NCBI RefSeq assembly: GCF_000721935.1
Contig: NZ_KL585412.1
Location: forward strand, 73,604-80,537
Direction of reading: 5' to 3'
DNA length: 6,934 nt
From: Streptomyces sp. NRRL WC-3549
GTDB lineage: Bacteria; Actinomycetota; Actinomycetes; Streptomycetales; Streptomycetaceae
Within the stretch, counting starts at the first letter, position 1. Each line of letters begins with the position of its first letter. The notes beneath the pieces are model-generated. The model was not told the origin of the DNA and made no database searches. It saw only the letters and a list, made by a program, of their open reading frames with translations. The position numbers were made by a program, and so were the translations under genes. This document shows positions 5,816 through 6,934 of this stretch, in pieces.

Positions 5816-5874
5816 TCGCGGGGACCGCCGTCGTCCCGCCCCCCGGGCGACCGGGGGTGCGGCGGTCCCCGCGA
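5816..5874. terminator. Perfect 15-base inverted repeat in the convergent gap
   Basis: TCGCGGGGACCGCCG (5816-5830) is the exact reverse complement of 5860-5874. The 29-base loop can itself fold, C-run 5840-5844 against G-run 5853-5857. It begins one base after the preceding hairpin and lies 41 bases past the stop of the - strand gene at 5915, so it is best placed to terminate that gene. Confidence 0.55.
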
Positions 5875-5914
5875 CGCTCCGTGCCCCGCCCCTCCGGACG
5901 GCGCGGGCCGGGCC

Positions 5915-6334
5915 TCAGTCCCGCCGGTCCGACGGGTGGCGCCTCGCGTGCGACCACGGCCACGTCCGCGCGGCGTGCACGGCGTTCACCCCGAAGACCC
6001 CCAGCCACGCCACCACGAGCCCTTCGATCCCGGCGTTGGCGACGCCGATCGCCGACAGCGGGACGGCCAGCACCAGCGAGACGGTGGCGAAGCCGAACCG
6101 CTCCCCGAAGGTCCCGCCGGGCGGAGCGGCCGGCCCGGCCCCGCCCCGGGCGACGACCACCTGCTGCTCGGCGAGGTGCCGGCGCATACGTCGGTCCAGC
6201 GTGCCGTCGAGCCGCTGTTCGACCTTCTCCAGGAACGAGTCGACGAGCGCCGTCTCGTAGTCCGGGCCCAACTCGGCGCGGGCCTTCAAGGTGGCGTCGA
6301 GCTCTCGCCTGAGCTCTGGGTCACGGGCTTCCAT
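5915..6334 (-). CDS. Small membrane protein with charged helical N-terminus, function unknown
   Basis: From ATG 6334 it has 139 residues. The first half (about 1-60) is a highly charged helix with heptad-like spacing (ELRRELDATLKARAEL, then VDSFLEKVEQRLDGTLDRR). A Gly/Pro/Ala-rich linker follows, then two membrane helices at about 80-97 and 103-121, and a short basic tail. The predicted form is a helical hairpin in the membrane with a cytoplasmic helical arm; this is inference from composition. The start is not settled: GTG 6343, three codons upstream, is an alternative, and neither has a good Shine-Dalgarno. TACCGT (6346-6341) could be a -10 box that would place the transcript start on or near the ATG, meaning a leaderless mRNA. 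The frame stays open further upstream, but that stretch is Pro/Gly/Arg-rich and not protein-like. I know similar proteins only as streptomycete hypotheticals. Confidence 0.8.
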   Translation of the reverse strand: MEARDPELRRELDATLKARAELGPDYETALVDSFLEKVEQRLDGTLDRRMRRHLAEQQVVVARGGAGPAAPPGGTFGERFGFATVSLVLAVPLSAIGVANAGIEGLVVAWLGVFGVNAVHAARTWPWSHARRHPSDRRD

Positions 6335-6446
6335 GCCGTTCACGGTACGGAGCCCGGCCCCCGGGGGCAGTGGGGCTAACCCCCGTGTTCGCCCACCGGC
6401 GGGCCGCCCCGGGGACGTGCGGAATCCGAGGTGCGGTGGGTGGCGG
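6335..6446. other. Intergenic gap without a clear signal
   Basis: These 112 bases separate two - strand genes. They hold a small GGGG-CTAA-CCCC hairpin (6372-6383) and a 7-base inverted repeat (6392-6398 with 6434-6440) with a long loop. Neither is strong enough to call a terminator. The possible leaderless promoter of the 5915-6334 gene would lie at its low end. Confidence 0.4.
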
Positions 6447-6934
6447 TCAGGCGGCCGTCCGCGTGCGACTGCCGTCGTGGCCGTCGTGGCCGTCGCGGCA
6501 GTCACGGCAGTGGCCGGGGTGGCGGGAGCGGAAGGCGCGGTCGCAGCGGTCGCAGTTCTGGAGGGGGACGACGGCCGCGCGGGGAGGCGTGGGCACGGCG
6601 AGGTCCCGGTCCCCCGGAAGCGGCGGGGGGAGGAGCGTTGTGATCCGGTGCCGCAGGAGTCCGGCCGGGTGCTTGAGCGGGTCCGGGAGATCGGCCGTCA
6701 AGGCGTGGCGTACGGCTTCGGGGCGGGCGCCCCGTTCGAGCCAGGTGACCACTCCCGGGGCGAGGGTGTCCATGTCGCGCTCGGACAGCATCAGCCGGGG
6801 CGCGTGACGGCGCAGGTCGGCGAGGAGGGCGACGGCGACCCGCGCCAGTTCCGGGGCGGCCGAGCGGGGCCGGGGGAGCGGTGGCGGCTCGGGACGGGCG
6901 GGGGCCACGGGCCCGGAAGGGGCGGACGCCTCTT
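6447..6934 (-). CDS. C-terminal part of a streptomycete DNA-binding-type protein with zinc-ribbon-like motif (5' end outside the window)
   Basis: The frame is open from the window edge to the TGA at 6449-6447, about 162 residues. An internal GTG at 6908 exists, but the coding pattern (Ala/Pro/Gly/Ser-rich) continues upstream of it without a stop, so the gene most likely starts beyond the window. After a Pro-rich linker comes a helical region (about 150 bases from 6860 to 6710: LARVAVALLADLRRH, LSERDMDTLAPGVVTWLERG) resembling the second half of streptomycete helix-turn-helix proteins. Next is LLRHRITTLLPPPLP, then a CX2C-X11-CX2C motif (CDRC at about 6557-6546, CRDC at about 6512-6501), which looks like a small zinc ribbon. 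The tail is Gly/His/Asp-rich. The N-terminal DNA-binding domain is not seen, so the regulator role is an inference from memory of similar proteins. Confidence 0.7.
   Translation of the reverse strand, partial: EASAPSGPVAPARPEPPPLPRPRSAAPELARVAVALLADLRRHAPRLMLSERDMDTLAPGVVTWLERGARPEAVRHALTADLPDPLKHPAGLLRHRITTLLPPPLPGDRDLAVPTPPRAAVVPLQNCDRCDRAFRSRHPGHCRDCRDGHDGHDGSRTRTAA
6472..6507. repeat. 9-base tandem repeat in the 3' end of the zinc-ribbon gene
   Basis: CCGTCGTGG occurs exactly at 6472-6480 and 6481-6489, then as CCGTCGCGG (6490-6498) and CAGTCACGG (6499-6507). Nine bases keep the frame, so the gene gains three residues per copy (the Asp-Gly-His and Arg-Asp-Cys-like series directly after the last cysteine pair). 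A likely slippage product. Confidence 0.65.

Noticed and set aside
6335..6505. N-terminal extension of the small membrane protein to 6505
   Set aside because: It would overlap the 3' end of the preceding gene and adds Thr/Pro/Arg-rich sequence unlike the charged helix that begins at 6334.

Overview
The window looks like a piece of the conserved chromosome of a Streptomyces or a close relative. The sequence is very GC-rich, third codon positions are almost always G or C, several genes start with GTG, and the proteins read as streptomycete. I see no integrase, transposase, phage gene, CRISPR array, toxin-antitoxin pair, tRNA or rRNA, so most of it should be read as ordinary core genome.

Layout. 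At 27-347 (+) is a small helical protein of unknown function. It converges on 365-1240 (-), an unknown protein with one N-terminal membrane helix, a charged helical middle and a small C-terminal domain. Next comes a 276-base intergenic stretch, rich in inverted repeats. It is followed by a thiolase (1517-2737, -) with its own promoter and an upstream TetR-type palindrome. Upstream of that, across a GC-rich tandem repeat, is a membrane-anchored SGNH/GDSL hydrolase (2996-4042, -). The hydrolase is divergent from cystathionine beta-synthase (cbs, 4213-5616, +). The cbs gene ends in a 298-base convergent gap holding three strong hairpins. On its far side lies a small two-helix membrane protein (5915-6334, -). 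The window ends inside the C-terminal part of a regulator-like protein with a four-cysteine zinc-ribbon-like motif (6447-6934, -).

How the parts work together. Cbs joins homocysteine and serine into cystathionine (transsulfuration). The thiolase belongs to acyl-CoA breakdown or acetoacetyl-CoA metabolism. The hydrolase probably acts outside the membrane on an ester. From memory, the order and orientation thiolase - SGNH protein - cbs match Mycobacterium tuberculosis Rv1074c (fadA3) - Rv1075c - Rv1077 (cbs), with lipU inserted there. This points to an old actinobacterial gene neighbourhood rather than a recent import.

The most unusual structure is not a gene. At 1345-1402 two perfect inverted repeats are interleaved (A-B-A'-B'), with exactly four bases between consecutive arms. 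It lies between the thiolase stop and the start of the unknown membrane protein. It could be an RNA switch or attenuator, a terminator with an alternative fold, or a two-part protein binding site.
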